Of a DNA stretch of 64,000 nucleotides, positions 10,563 through 23,224 are shown in pieces (the first letter of the stretch is position 1; each line of letters opens with the position of its first letter). The stretch is from Litsea cubeba (Eukaryota > Streptophyta > Magnoliopsida > Laurales > Lauraceae), in the NCBI GenBank assembly GCA_012931725.1, contig CM022951.1, positions 36,695,805-36,759,804 of the forward strand, in the 5' to 3' direction. Position numbers and translations under genes: made by a program. The notes under the pieces were generated by a model. It saw nothing but the letters and a program-made list of their open reading frames with translations, was not told the origin of the DNA and made no database searches.

Positions 10563-12230
10563 TGTTGACACCAAAAATGTCACTTTGCTTCTTCAAGAGC
10601 CAGAAAACTGCATGAAGTCGCAACCTGCCATAAATAGGCAATGCTACTTCTAAAAAATCAAATCTTATCAGAATCAAACAAAAAACAGCAAGATCCTTTA
10701 AGACAGCCAAAAGAGGAGTACACAAGAAGTTTCGGGCCATTTCAAAATCATTTGGCCTAACTTTGCTTCTCCGGCAGCTGAAAAGGAGCTCCCGGAGGCG
10801 AAAGCATCGGAGACACCAAATCTTCGATCAGAGCCGATGGATGGTCTCAAAATACATCCAAAAGGCTCCACGTCAAGTTCTGAGTCAAATCGACAACGTT
10901 TGACCCTACATCAAACCTCGAACAGCTAAATCAAGCCTCTCGGCGGCGAGAACCTCCGAGGCCGTCACTCATCAGATAGAGCACATGGACGGCTTCAAAA
11001 TGCTTACAAAGGGCTACACGTCAAATTTCAGGTCATTTCGACAACATTTGACCAGACTTTGACGCTCGGAAGCCAAATCAGGCCTCTCTGCGGCGAAGCT
11101 CCTTGGGACCATGGTTTCCAAGACAGAGCCTGTGGATCATCTTAAAATGACTCCGATAGATTTCCTGTCAAATTTCAAGTCAATCGGACATCGGTTGACC
11201 GCACATCAAGCCGCGACATCTTCATCGCGACAAAAACAAGTCTACTAGTAATAGGAACCCAAACGGCTTTAAAACTCAAACAAAAGCCTATGTTGGTCTT
11301 ATTTATTGCTCAGGAGGCTTCACCCCAAATTTCAGGTCATTCCGACATCGTTTGACCCAGTTTCAGCTTCTGACGGAAAATCGGCAGCTCTGCGCGACAA
11401 AGTCTTCGGCTTTCTCGAAAAATTAGAAACTTTGCAAAAAAAAATGCAAGGATACTCATCAGGTTTTCAACAGGGAAATCATGCCAATAAATGATAAAAA
11501 ATGTCAAGGAAAAAATACAGAAGAAAAAAGAATCAAAAAACAACAAAAACAGACGCAAAACGGGACAAAATCAACATTTTGTTCGCCGGTGACCCTGGAG
11601 CTCGAGATCGCCGGTTGGGCCCCGGAAACTTCATTTTTCGCTGTTTTTTTGCGATTCGAAGCATCCGACCTCTGGTATTTTCCAAAATTCATACTTTTGA
11701 GACACCAAATCCTCTAACATCTGTCAAAATCACGGGTCGATCATCAAGAGTATCGAAATCAACATTGATCGCCAACCGGTCAACCAAGAAAGTGTGCTTT
11801 CTACCCGACCGATCAATAAATCGACAGGACAGATGGCACCGACCCGGTGTTGGCAACCAATACCAAAAGTTACGTGGTCATCCGATGTCGATCTACATGA
11901 AGATCCATCGTTGATCATCGCCAGAAGAATCCCAAAAGACGCGGCACGGCCCGCGACTCTTCTACTGCTCGGCGACCACTTAATGTGATTAATTGACTAG
12001 CTTTATTGTAGTCATTAATCCATTTCTTTGGACGGCCCAATCAGAAGCAAGCATCCGGGAGTTACAAGTCAATTGATTCATGGCATTCAACCCATGAAAC
12101 TCCTCCCATCATGGCGATTAAAGGCGATTAAATGCCCTCAATCTCCTCCGGCCAATCAGAAGCCAAGAAAAAGGAGTTACAAAATAAAGGAATTAAATCC
12201 TGTAACTCCTCCCATTATGTGGCTTAATGA
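10563..12230 (+). repeat. U3 part of the copy A LTR
   Basis: Starts TGTTGACACC. It matches copy B from 55369 down to about 53.73 kb as the reverse complement, and stops at TTAATGACA just before the truncated LTR of the next element. Short ORFs here are not conserved as proteins. Confidence 0.75.
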
Positions 12231-12892
12231 CACGCGCACCTAGGCAGCAGTGCCAGGTCGCCAACCGAGATCAAGGTCGCTCCCGACCTCGGTCACTCCT
12301 GACCTTGGCACCGTGTCCTGGCCTCGGTCACGCATCTCGGTAAAAAGTGCCAAATGGCTAGCCGAGACAGACACTGACAATCGAAGTTCTATGGAAGCTC
12401 AACCACGTCATAGGACGTGTGATAAGACAAGGGCATACATAAGTAGGGCTGATAAGCTATCTTGCCGCCCATAGTCCCTGATATTTCGGAGTCCACAGCT
12501 CCCAATGCGCCAGAGTAAGGCCCGATGGGACAGGATGGGCTATGATGGGACTGTTATCTAATGATGAATGGGCTGATGAGGTCACGTCATGGGGCCCACC
12601 ATCCACAGTCGGTTCCATCTTCTAAAAATAGAGGATCCAATTCCAAATACAAGATACACGCTGTGCATAACTTGCAACATGCATAACACACAACTCTCTT
12701 ACTATTCATCTCCATCCTACTGTTGAGTTGTTGAACTAACTTAGGCATTATAGAGCCTTGCGCTGACTACAGCCAGGGTCTTTGACTGCTCTGCTCTTCT
12801 CATTGCAGGATCCAGACATCTCTCCACCTTCTAAGAGGCTTATTATCCAGCCTAATCCATCATTCCAAGTCCGTAATTTTTAGGCACTTACA
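12231..12892 (+). repeat. 5' LTR, truncated at its start
   Basis: It matches 22415-23075 and ends TTAGGCACTTACA. The first ~85 bp of the LTR, including the TGTGTGGGGATA terminus, are absent. The TATA box seen in the 3' LTR is changed to CTAAAAATAG here (about 12622). Confidence 0.9.
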
Positions 12893-12894
12893 AT

Positions 12895-12912
12895 TGGCGC
12901 CATCTGTGGGAA
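12895..12912 (+). other. Primer binding site
   Basis: TGGCGCCATCTGTGGGAA starts 2 bp after the LTR end. This PBS class is typical of Tat/Athila elements and is usually assigned to tRNA-Asp. The same signal is at 50755 on the minus strand. Confidence 0.85.
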
Positions 12913-12935
12913 AACTAAAAATTTTTCCAAACACC

Positions 12936-14728
12936 ATGCCTCCGAGAGCTAAGAAGGGCAGAGAATCTTCAAAGAAATTACTACAGCCACCGATACTCCC
13001 ACCGGGATTTACACCAGTATTCCCACCTGAGTTGGCTTTGGACCCTCGCCAGAGGAGGTCCGGCGTAGAAGGCGTGGGAAGTGTCCATACTCGGTCAGTT
13101 TTATCTTTAAGAGGGGAAATAACACCTTCCCAACAAGATAACCCTCGGCCAAGGCCTTCCTGGAAAAATAATCTTCTACCAGAGCGTCCCCCATGGGATA
13201 ATGAAAAACATCCCGCTAATGGCAACGACGATGGTGACTCTCTCCTCGAGGGTATCATGGCCCTAAACCTTGTTAACCAAAAGATAGACAAGTTGATTTG
13301 TCAACTCCAGTAGCAACTCCAAACGAAAACGAGGACTGTGACTCAACCCCTAGAAGCAAACAAGCTCTGTCAGCCAACTAGGATTTGAGGCAAATCCTGG
13401 ATAAAAAGAGGCACGACCTAGCTCACGACGAGGGTTCAAGCAATGACAATTCAAAGAGAAGGTCGAGTTAGATACCAGAAGACAGTGAAGACCTGAGGGA
13501 GTGGCTTGATTAACAAATCAAGCAGACATTTCAGAAGAACATGGAGGTGATCGGCCTCCGCCGAGACCGGTTAGATGCTTACGGCTCCAATGATTTCGGT
13601 GCATCTCATTTCTCTCAGGAGATCAGAGACTTTGCTCTCCCTGATATATTCAGCATCCTGAGGTTTACTCTATACAACTGGACCTCGGACCCGGTAACAC
13701 ATCTCCGGCACTTTACTCATAAGATGTCGGTTTGGGGAGATGAGGGTCACCTAAACTGTAGAGTTTTCTCCTCCAGTCTGGGAGACCTTCCCCTAAGGTG
13801 GTTCTGTGCACTTCTAAAAGATTCAATTTCGAACTGGCGGCAGCTACGAAACTTCTTCGTGGTGAAGTTCCAAGCACACAGAATCATCCCCAAAATAGAT
13901 GAGGACGTAATGGCTATCAGAATGAGGCAGACTGAGAATATCACTCGTTTCGCCAAGAGGTTCTGGATGATTTACAGCCAGGATGAAGACTCCTCTGACG
14001 AGGTGGTGATCAAATCTTTCAAACAAGCTCTGCTGCCTGGCAATGAGCTTCAAAAAAACTGGTCCAGTACCCTGTGGCCACGATGAAAGCATTAATGGCC
14101 CGGGTAAACCAATACGTCGAGCAAGAGGAAGACGAGCTCCGAGCTCAAGAGTACTTCGATTTCTCTCATGAAGGCCAAGCTTCCAAAAGGAAAAGAAGAC
14201 GACTCGAAGGGAGGAGGTAAACCAAAATCGGGCCTCCATGAGCTCGGTAAAGGTTTCGTTTCCCACCTTTGGAGGTGGCAAGAAGTTCAAGTAGGCTCAC
14301 CGAGCCAGAGAAGGGCAGTCAGCCGCCACTGCATATAAGGCTCTCAATACGATCTTGAAAGAGCCAATCTATAGGCTCCTCGGCAAGAACAAGAAGTAGC
14401 CATACTTCCAGTGGCCACAGCCCATGAATGGTGACCCTTCCACTTGCGATCAGAGCAAATTTTGCGCCTATCACAAACAAAATGGGCACAAAACTGAAGA
14501 CTGCATGTCCCTGAAGTCCCATCTTGAGAAGCTCGTCAAGGACGGGCACTTAAAGGATTACGTCAAGGAAAGGGACAGACACGTAAATCGAGCACAGTGC
14601 AGAAACGACGATGAACAAGATAGTGATGAGTCGGAAAGACTGATAAATGTCATACACCTGGTTCCCCCTCCAAAAGGGAGTAACCAAGCTCGGGTCGAGG
14701 ACAGGAGGGCTTCGATGGCAAGCAGGTG
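12936..14728 (+). pseudogene. Tat-lineage gag
   Basis: The start at 12936 (MPPRAKKGRE) follows the AAACACC context shared with the minus-strand relative (ATG at 50708). The nucleocapsid-type domain spans about 13541-14080, with WTSDPVTHLRHF, FSSSLGDLPLRWF and ENITRFAKRFW. A zinc-binding motif CAYHKQNGHKTEDC is near 14463. Gag would package the element RNA. Several stops and frame changes break it (for example 13311, about 13470 and 14083), so no full gag can be made. Confidence 0.85.
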
Positions 14729-17700
14729 ATGACAGCCGAGCTGGAGCCAGCTGCCAAGAAGGCTCGGAAGGAAAGACCCAAGATTTGGTTCTCAGATGAG
14801 GACCTGGAATGTGTCCAGGTCCCCCACAATGATCCATTAATCGCCACCCTAAAGTTGAAAAACTACAGGGTGCAAAGGATTCTCGTGGACCTCGACAGCT
14901 CTTTAGAGATCCTATACTTCGACTGTTTCAAGAAGATGGGTCTCGGAGAAGATCTATAAGAAGCACGCACCCCCCTGGTGGGTTTTAGCTCTAAACCTGT
15001 ATACCCCAAGGGGAAGATCTCCCTCAGTGTCCAAGTTGAAGGCGCCACTTTGATGGCCGACTTCCTGGCTGTGGATGCACTGTCCCCCTACCTGGTTGCA
15101 CAACATGGAAGCTATGCCTTCCACCCATCACCAAAAACTCAAGTTCCTATTGGAGAAGGAGAATGACAGAGTTGAGGAGGTCAAGGTCAGAGGTGACCAG
15201 TAGATGGCAAAATAATGCCTGATGGCCATTGTACCTAGTGAGGAGGAGCCAAAGCAGGTGCATATGGCCGAGCTGGATAATGTTGGCCGAGATCCAGAGC
15301 AGAAAAGCATCGAAGATCTGACCGAGATCAGGATCGACCACAACGATCTTGAAAGGTACTTTCTGCTCGGAATCCAGCACACCGAGCTCGAGAGGTCTGA
15401 GCTCCTGAACTTCTTGTTACAGAACAAACAGGTTTTCACTTGGACCCCATATGAAATGCATGGCGTCGATCCCGAGGTCAAGATTCACAAGCTGAATATG
15501 GACCCGAAGCACAAACCATATAGTCCAGAAGGCTCGTAGGACAGGAATCCCACAAACTGAAGCCGTGATCGAGGAGGTCGAGAAGCTGCTGGAAGCCAAG
15601 GAAATAAGAGAAGTCCCTTATCCGGACTGGTTGGCCAACACGATGGTGGTCAAGAAAAAGACAGGGAAGTGGAGAGTCTACGTCGACTTCACCGACCTCA
15701 ACAAAGCATGTCCAAAAAAGACTGTTTTCCGTTCCCATAAATCAACCAGATGATCGACGCCACTGCTGGTCACGACAGGATGCGTTTCCTCGATGCCTAC
15801 CGAGGTTACCATCAGATCCCGATGCATTAGCCTGACGAAGAAAAGACCGCGTTCATAACACCTAGAGGCATCTACTGCTACAAAGTAATGCCCTTTGGGT
15901 TAAAAAACGCGAATGCGACTTACTAGAGGCTGGTAACACAAAGCAGTGGAGGTCTAGATTGACGACATGGTTGTTAAGTCTAAAAGGTCACAGGACCACT
16001 TGGCAGACCTAAGTTAAGCTTTTGATGTCCTCAAGCGATTCCAGCTCAAGCCGAATGCCTTTAAGTGTGCATTTGGTGTCTGCTCCGGCAAATTCCTGGG
16101 AAGCTTGGTCACAAGAAGAGGGATTGAAGCAAATCCAGATCAGATCTCGGCGATCCAGGGCATCCAGAGTCCAGCAATGGCAAAGCAGGTCTAGAGGCTC
16201 ACGAGCATGGCTGCCGCGCTTAACCGCTTCATCAGCCGAGCTTCGGACAAATGCCGACCTTTCTTCCAGCTTTTGAAGAAAAGCCTGAAATTCTAATGGA
16301 CTCCAGAGTACGACCAAGCTCTACAGGAGCTCAAAGCCTAACTCGCTTCACCACCCTTTCTTTCAACTCTGAAATAGAGAGAAGTGCTCTACTTGTAGCC
16401 GACAGTCTCAGATCATGTAGTGAGCACAGTGCTCATCAGAGAGGAAGACAGGCAACAATAGCCCATCTACTATTCGAGCAAGATCCTTCTTGATGCCGAG
16501 ACCAGGTACCTGCCAATGGAGAAACTTGCATTAGTGCTCTTCAGTGCTTCTCGCAAACTCTCCCACTACTTCCAAACCTACACGATAATAGTTGTCACTG
16601 AGCATCAGCTCAAGTCCTTTTTCAAAAAGGCGGACTTCTCTGGAAGAGTATCAAAATGGGCTGTCAAACTGGGACAATATGATATCCAGTATCAACCCAG
16701 AACGACAATCAAAGCCTAAGTTTTAGCTGACTTCATCGTGGAGTTCATCTCTCCGAGTTCGGCACCGAGCCCACTCGACACCGAACTAGGGGCAAAGGGA
16801 ATGAGGACGAAGTCACCGAGACCGAGATGCAAAGAACGATCTTGGAAGCAGTTCCTTGATTCAGCATGGAAGGTCTTCATCGACGGATCCTCAACCTCCA
16901 AGAGGGCTGGCGCTGGCATAGTCCTCCAATCTCCAGAAGGACTGGTCATCGAACAAGCCCTAACACTTGATTTCAAAGCTTCTAACAACGAAGCAGAGTA
17001 TGAAGCACTGATTGCAGGGCTCAACGACATTAAAATCCCCGGGGCACAGCAGCTGGTAGTCTTCAGCGACTCACAGTTGGTTATGAGCCAGCAAAGTGGA
17101 GACTAACAAGCTCACGACGAAAGAATGGCAACCTACCTAGTCCTTGAAAAAAAGCTCCTCTCTCAATTCGAAAAAGTTGAAGTCAAGCAGGTCGGCAGAG
17201 AATCCAATTCCCATGCCGACGCTCTCGCCAACCTAGCCTCCACCGTTGAGGCCGAGAGAAAAAGAATCGTTGAGGTGGAATCATTGGAGAAGCCAAGCAT
17301 AGAACTTCACCCACCTCGACAAATTCTATGTGTTGATCTAGGTCCGAGATGGATGGACCCAATCATCTCATACCTCAGGGAGGATTAACTCCCTGAAGGA
17401 AAAATTGAAGCACACAAGATCAGGCTGAAAGCAGCTCGATTTTGGATTTCTCCAGAAGGTAAGCTCTATAGGAAATCGTTTACTGGCCCCCTGCCTTCTG
17501 TGTGTTCACCAGAGTAGAGTTGAAGACTTCCTCTACGAAATTCACGAAGGAATCTGCGGCAGCCATTTCGGAGGTCGGTCACTAGTATACCGGGCTATCA
17601 GCCAAGGCTACAGGTGGCCATACATGCAGAAAGACGCTCAGCTATATGCTAAGAAGTGCCAGAAGATCCAGAAATTCTCACACTCCCTTCATCAGCCAGC

Positions 17701-18582
17701 GCACGATCTCAGCCCACTCTCCAGCCCATGGCCCTTCGCCTAATGGGGTTTGGACATTGTAGGATCACTTCACCGAGCTCCAGCAAATAAGAGGTGGCTG
17801 ATAGTAGCCACTAATTACTTCACCAAATGGGTAGAAGCAGAACTACTGTCTTCCATCAACGAACACGACTACAAGAACTTCATGCGGAAGAACATCATCA
17901 CGAGGTTTGGCATCCCACGAGCTTCGGTCTCGGACAATGGGACCTAGTTCGATTCCAACCTCTTCAAGAACTTCTGCCAGGAGCTCGGCATCAGAAACTA
18001 CTACTCCACTCCAGCCTACCCTCAAAGCAATGGCCATGCCGAAATCTCGAACAAGGTGGTGCTCGACGGACTCAAAAAAAGGCTAGACCGAGCTAAAGAA
18101 AGATGGGTAGAAGAGCTCCCGAGTGTCCTGTTGGCATATAAGACCACTCCGAGACGATCCACTTCGGCAACACCCTTCTCCTTAGCCTACGGAATGGAAG
18201 CGGATCAACTCGAGGTCGGCCTTTCGACTTTGAGATCTGAACTCTTCGATCAAGGTCAAAACGAAGTGAACCTAGCCCGAGAGCTAGACCTAGCCGAGGA
18301 GCGAAGAGAAGCAGCAGCCATCCACCTAGCCGCCTACCAGCAATAGTTGGCCAGGGGCTACAACTAGAGGGTCAGAGAAATAAAGTTCTCAGTTGGAGAG
18401 TTGGTCTTGAAAAAGACACTTCCAGCAAACAAAGATCCAAACCAAGGGAAGCTAGCACCAAACTGACATGGCCCGTTCAAGATGATCTCAGTTGGCGGAC
18501 AATCAGCATATAGACTTGAGGACATCGATGGTAAATAGCTACCACGACCATTGAATGCGACGCACCTCAAGAAATTCTACTT
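14729..18582 (+). pseudogene. Tat-lineage pol (PR, RT, RNase H x2, IN)
   Basis: Decayed pol. Protease region about 14810-15170, where the catalytic DTG/DSG is DLD (VDLDSS). RT about 15480-16010, with KWRVYVDF and MPFGLKN; an IDDMVVKS block has a stop just before it. RT-linked RNase H about 16500-16720. A second, archaeal-type RNase H is at about 16855-17106 (FIDGSSTSK, NNEAEYEALIAGL), diagnostic of Tat. Integrase about 17520-18580, with DDE residues in LDIVG, VSDNGT and GHAEIS; a stop at 17946 follows the second D. The zinc-binding part keeps KKC but a following Cys is not seen. More than ten stops or frameshifts make it inactive. Confidence 0.88.
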
Positions 18583-19560
18583 CTGAAATTTATTCAAACT
18601 TTGAAGGTCAATAAAAGCTTGTCTTTGTTCTTCGCTGGTCCCAAGTTTCACTAAGTAGAAGATCTCGGTGGCAGTATCACTCACCAGCTCAACAACAGTG
18701 CTTTAGGTCATCTTAGCTTTGGTAACAGTACTGGCTAAGCATGACTCAACTCTCTCCAGCTCGACAGTAATATCACTCTCCAATTCAGCCACATACGCAT
18801 CTCGGTAAGAGTACCAGATCGCTGACCAACGAGACTACACCTCTGGTGACGAACTAGCTGGTCATGACTCAGTCAAAGCAGCTCAGCAAGAGTGCCAACA
18901 TGACTACCCTGGCCTCGGTAAAAATACCAGCCGGGCATGTCTTGATCTCGGCATTACGCAACTCAGCAAGAGTGCTACTTAACTACCCTGGCTTCGGTAA
19001 GAGTACCGGCCAGGCATGTCTCGACAATGCCAGATCACTGCCAACGAGATTACCTTGGCTCCGGAAAGAGTTCTAGTTGGGCATATCTCGATGGTGCCTT
19101 CGGTGACTACTTCGGTTTCAGAACCAAGTGTTTTATCACCAAGGCAAAAATGTTGTATCTTGTATCCAATTTGCTCCCGTTTGAGCTCGGTCAATGAACT
19201 AAGCTACACTACGGACAAACTCGGTATCCATCACTGCCCGGTTACGACAGCGAGGTCGGATACTATGGCCCTCCAATTGTGGAACTAAGATCAGATGCCT
19301 AATTTGGTCTTCCAATTATGGCACTGAGGTCAGGTACTTTGGTCTTTCGGTTATGAAACCTAAATCAGATGCCTACCTCCGGTCGAGGAGCTAAGGTCAA
19401 AATGCTAATCAATGGTTACAGAACCAAGTCCAGACACTTATGATTTTCGAAAAATGTTTGAAGACGAGCATGGAGAAAGAGAGAACATCTGGACACAAGA
19501 ATAAAAGAAAACTCCAATTGTATTGCCAAATTTATTTTTCAGTACATTGGAACAAGGAAA
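18583..19560. repeat. 3' spacer with degenerate CGGTA...TACCG repeats
   Basis: Repeated blocks such as CTCGGTAAGAGTACCGG and GGGCATGTCTCGA recur irregularly from about 18660 to 19080. From about 19230 to 19400 a second motif (CCAATTGTGG, AGGTCAGATGCC) repeats. The first block is an imperfect palindrome and reappears in the 3' LTR near 22369. Tat elements are known for hypervariable repeats here. No gene seen. Confidence 0.65.
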
Positions 19561-19599
19561 TACAATTATAGAGGAAAAATAAAAAATCTTCAGGAGGCA

Positions 19600-21701
19600 G
19601 TAGTCTCGGCATGAACCTCGGGGGCTTCGAACCCAGCTGGAGGAGGAACCTCTGGAGCAGCAGGGGCAAGGCTCGGCTGGGGCACTAAGACTAGGAACTT
19701 AGGTGGATTTTCGTAGGCCGGGTGATCCCATTTCCCAAGTCTTATCTCTCATTGAGATGACTTGTTCCACATAATCAGTCGTCGCCTGCTTCACCCCATC
19801 TTAAAAAGTAGCTTCAGACTCGGTCTTGAGTTTGGCCTCAGCCTTTCTAGCTCAGCCACTCTCTCATCCTAGGCTTGAAGCTTGGCCTCAAGATCATTCT
19901 TCAGCTTTTCCATGGAGGCCTCAAGCTCGGCTGATCTTTTCTTCTCAGCCTTAGCTTCGAGCCTCAACTTCTGATTCTCCTCCTTGGCCTTGTTGAGACT
20001 GATCTTCAAGTCGTTCTTTATTTCCTCCGTCTTTTGGGCCTTCTCAATACTGGCGTCCAAAGCCGCCTGAAGACCTTTTCTTCTCTGCCTCCAGTTTATT
20101 GATCGTAGGGCCTTGATCTTGGGGCCTGTTTAAGGCAACCATGCATTTCTGCGCCGTCTGTCAAAGAAACAAGCATTAGTAAAATGATGACCGAGAAGAA
20201 ATACTTAGGCAAAAAGTTAAAAAAAAAAGGTTTGAACAAAACTCACTGAGAAGGATGATTTAATCGCTGGCAGCATCAGCTTCTTATCATCATAGCCCTC
20301 CAGTATGGCCATATCCTGGGGCAGGGCGCAGGCTCACCCAAGCGCCCTAAGGACGAGAGGGTCAGCCTTGTGGAGAATGTGGTCCTCCACTGTCATAGGC
20401 CTCCCTTCCTCCAGCAAAAAATCCGGCCTCCAGATCGCCGGACAGGCAGACTCCAGTGCCACATTTGAGCTCGGACACTCCTCGACAAGACCCTCGATCC
20501 TTTGCCTCTTCCTTGAACGAGACTTCCCCTGTGTAGTTTCGGTAGATAGTTGCCGAACTTCCTGACTCGATGGCAAAGTAGAAGCCGGAGCAGGTGTGAC
20601 TATCTCGACCGAGACGGAGCTCGGATGGGTCGCGGAAGGACTGGAAGCATCAACAGCAGCGGGGGTCGAGGCTCCCTCAAAAGCTCGACCCCCAAACACC
20701 AAAGCACTCAGATCCATGGTCTTCAAAATTTGGCGTGGCGGCATTTCTTCTTCCCTCTCTACCGATCTTGGAGAAGATTAATAGGAGTCGACTATCTCCC
20801 GCAGTCTCCTTGTCCGCGGCGAGTCCTCAACGGACGTAGTAGGCTCAGCACCAGAAGTAGCCCGACGCTCTTCTTCGGTCTCGGGCTCCACGGTCTCAGC
20901 TACTTCCAAAAGATCAAGCACTTGGCGCGGGTTGGCCCTCCTCTTAAAGTACGATTTGTACTTAGGCTCGTACCCCAGCAGCGACCAGGCCGATATGCCC
21001 TCATGACCTTCGTACTTCTTGACAAACCGGAACCAGGATTCTTTCCTAGCCCAGGCGATCTACCTCGCCTTCCTCTCGCGAACGCCTGCACGGCAAACAG
21101 AAAAACCTTAGCTCGGCAGAATAAAGAAAAATATATACAAAAGAAAAGGAAACAGAGGAGCAGTGTTTACTCGGAGGAGTCCCGAGGCGGCGAGGAATCC
21201 TGTATGCTCTCTGTACCAGGGGCTCATCCTCTCCAAACTCCCAGCCGCCCTTGACAAACAGGCGATCGTCCCCAGCATATCTGTTCAAATCCTCCAGGGC
21301 ATAGACAAAGGCCTCCCGGTGCAGCTTAACTCGGAGGTAATAATTGTCTCTAGACTTACACAAGTCATAGACATCCTCGATGTCATGGACACCGAGGTCG
21401 ATACCTAAGATACGATTGAGCTTGACAATGCCCATGAAGATTTTGAAGCCGTTTGGCATCAACTGATAAGGGCAGAGGTTCCAGCTCCTAAAGCAAATCC
21501 TAAGCAAGGGATGGACAGGGAATCGGACTCCACCCTCTACGATAGAGACCAGGGGAAATGGCATCTAGCCGTTGGAAAAGGTGCAGCCATCTTAAGACTT
21601 GGGTCATCTAACCTAACCTGAACATCGTCAAGTATTTTGTATTTGGCCCTGAACTGGGCTATTGCCCCCTCGGTTTCTAACCATTGCCCATAAATCCCCA
21701 T
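19600..21701 (-). pseudogene. Antisense gene of the Tat element (aORF)
   Basis: A minus-strand, intron-containing gene between pol and the 3' LTR. The likely start is ATG at 21701 (MGIYGQWLETEG). A conserved block follows (21046-21564): FPLVSIVEGGVRFPVHPLLR, GIDLGVHDIEDVYDL, KGGWEFGEDEP. This type of ORF is known antisense in Retand-like elements. A GTGCAG acceptor near 21092 opens the next exon, which reads through about 20334 with only TAG, TAA and TGA stops that fit CAG, CAA and CGA. The last exon (about 20145-19600) is lysine/glutamate-rich and looks coiled coil (19869-20060). A 1-nt frame change near 21565 and the stops make it a pseudogene. Function unknown. Confidence 0.65.
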
Positions 21702-22330
21702 TTTTGAGAAATTGGAAGAATGAAAGGGAAAAAATTAAGAAGCCCTAACTGCATAAAAAGAACAAGGCAGAGAAGAAGGACTTACGAAAAAGAGATTGGG
21801 ACTGGATTTGCAGAGGTCAGACTAACAGAGGTTCGATCTTAGCAGCATATCTCTTCAAGAGAGTTCTCTTCTTCTTCTTCTCAGGCGAAAGCAAAAGTAA
21901 AGGCAGAGAAGCCCTAGCACTCTGTTTTTATAATGGAGAAATGGCCCCCTTTCGAAATTCACGATGCACGTGCCAGGCGTCGCTTCGGGTACCGTACGCA
22001 TCGCTTCGGATACTGCACGCGCATGTCTTTTCTAAACGATTGGATAACCAACTAGATGGTGACACGTGGTACCGTCGGTACGTCTTCCACATCGATCAGA
22101 GGGTATCATTTATTTACGTCGGGCGGGTGAAGCGACATCGGATAGAGATGAAGCGTCAAGAACCGAGACTGGGATGAGATTCAAATTCAAAAGATTTCCC
22201 CAGCTCGGGTTGAAAGAAACTTTCTCGGCAACACGGTCCTCTACCGTCTACCCAAGAAGATTCTCCCATCATATAGCTTCCGACCTCAAAGAGTTAAGAA
22301 ATTCAAAGAGCTCGAAAACTAGGGAGTAAT

Positions 22331-23075
22331 TGTGTGGGGATATTTCCAAAGATACCGAGATTACATTAGCTTCGGTAAATGTACCAGCTAATCATGTCTC
22401 GACCTCGGCCACGCGCACCTAGGTAGCAATGTCAGGTCACCAATCGAGATCAAGGTCGCTCCCGACCTCGGTCACTCCTGACCTCGGTACAATGTCCTGG
22501 CCTCGGTCACGCATCTCGGTAAAAAGTGTCAGATGGCTAGCCGAGACAGACACTGACAGCCGAAGTTCTATGAAAGCTCAACCACATCATGGGACGTGTG
22601 ATAAGACAAGGGCATATGCAAGTAGGGCTGATAAGCCATCTTGCCGCTCATAGTCCCTGATATTTCAGCGTCCACAGCACCCAATGCGCCAGAGTAAGGC
22701 CCGATGGGACAGGATGGGCTATGATGGGACTGTTATTTAATGAAGAATGGGCTGATAAAGTCATGTCACGGGGCTCACCATCCACAGTCGGTTCCATCTT
22801 CTATAAATAGAGGATCCAATTCCAAACACAAGGTACACGTTGTGCATAACTTGCAACACGCATAACACACAACTCTCTTACTATTAATCTCGATCCTACT
22901 GTTGAGTTGTTGAACTAACTTAGGCATCAGAGAACCTTGCGCTGACTACAGCCAGGGTCTTTGACAGCTCTGTTCCTCTTCTCCTTGTAGATCCCAGACA
23001 TCTCTCCACCTTTCAAGAGGCTATTATTATCTAGCCTAATCCATCATTCCAAGTCCGTAATTTTAGGCACTTACA
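22331..23075 (+). repeat. 3' LTR of the Tat element
   Basis: Starts TGTGTGGGGATATTTCC and ends GGCACTTACA (TG...CA, 745 bp). The start is confirmed by the minus-strand relative at 51612, where the same terminus is flanked by a TSD. Confidence 0.9.
22802..22810 (+). promoter_or_regulatory. TATA box of the 3' LTR
   Basis: TATAAATAG, about 470 bp into the LTR. The 5' LTR copy is mutated. Confidence 0.65.
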
Positions 23076-23224
23076 GATGTTATTGCTTAGATTGATGAAA
23101 TTGTAGGATGGGTTTGGACTGGTTTTATACTTGGAATGACTGCATATCAGCTTCATGGAACTTGAAATGGATTGGATCCATTTCATTGCAGTTACAGAAC
23201 CTGGGTTCGGTAACTATAGTGTAT

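Larger units (their letters stand above)
5768..12230. mobile_element. Copy A: rearranged PMD-carrying Tat element fragment
   Basis: The segment matches copy B (52867-59330) in two blocks with opposite relative orientation. 5768-6605 matches B 52.9-53.69 kb in the same direction. 6606-12230 matches B 59.33 kb back to about 53.73 kb as the reverse complement. The two B breakpoints are only about 40 bp apart, just upstream of the LTR TATA box. No pol is present. The right end abuts a 5'-truncated LTR of the next element. An inversion of the segment from U3 to the middle of the antisense gene explains the order; autointegration or ectopic recombination are possible causes. Confidence 0.75.
12231..23075 (+). 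mobile_element. Tat/Retand-like Ty3/Gypsy element
   Basis: The order is 5' LTR (first ~85 bp missing), PBS of the TGGCGCC class, gag, protease, RT, two RNase H modules, integrase, a repeat-rich spacer, an antisense gene and the 3' LTR. The archaeal-type RNase H, the PBS and the antisense ORF before the 3' LTR all mark the Tat lineage. The two LTRs differ at tens of sites, so this insertion is clearly older than the elements at 25.5 and 33.8 kb. All coding parts are broken. Confidence 0.88.
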
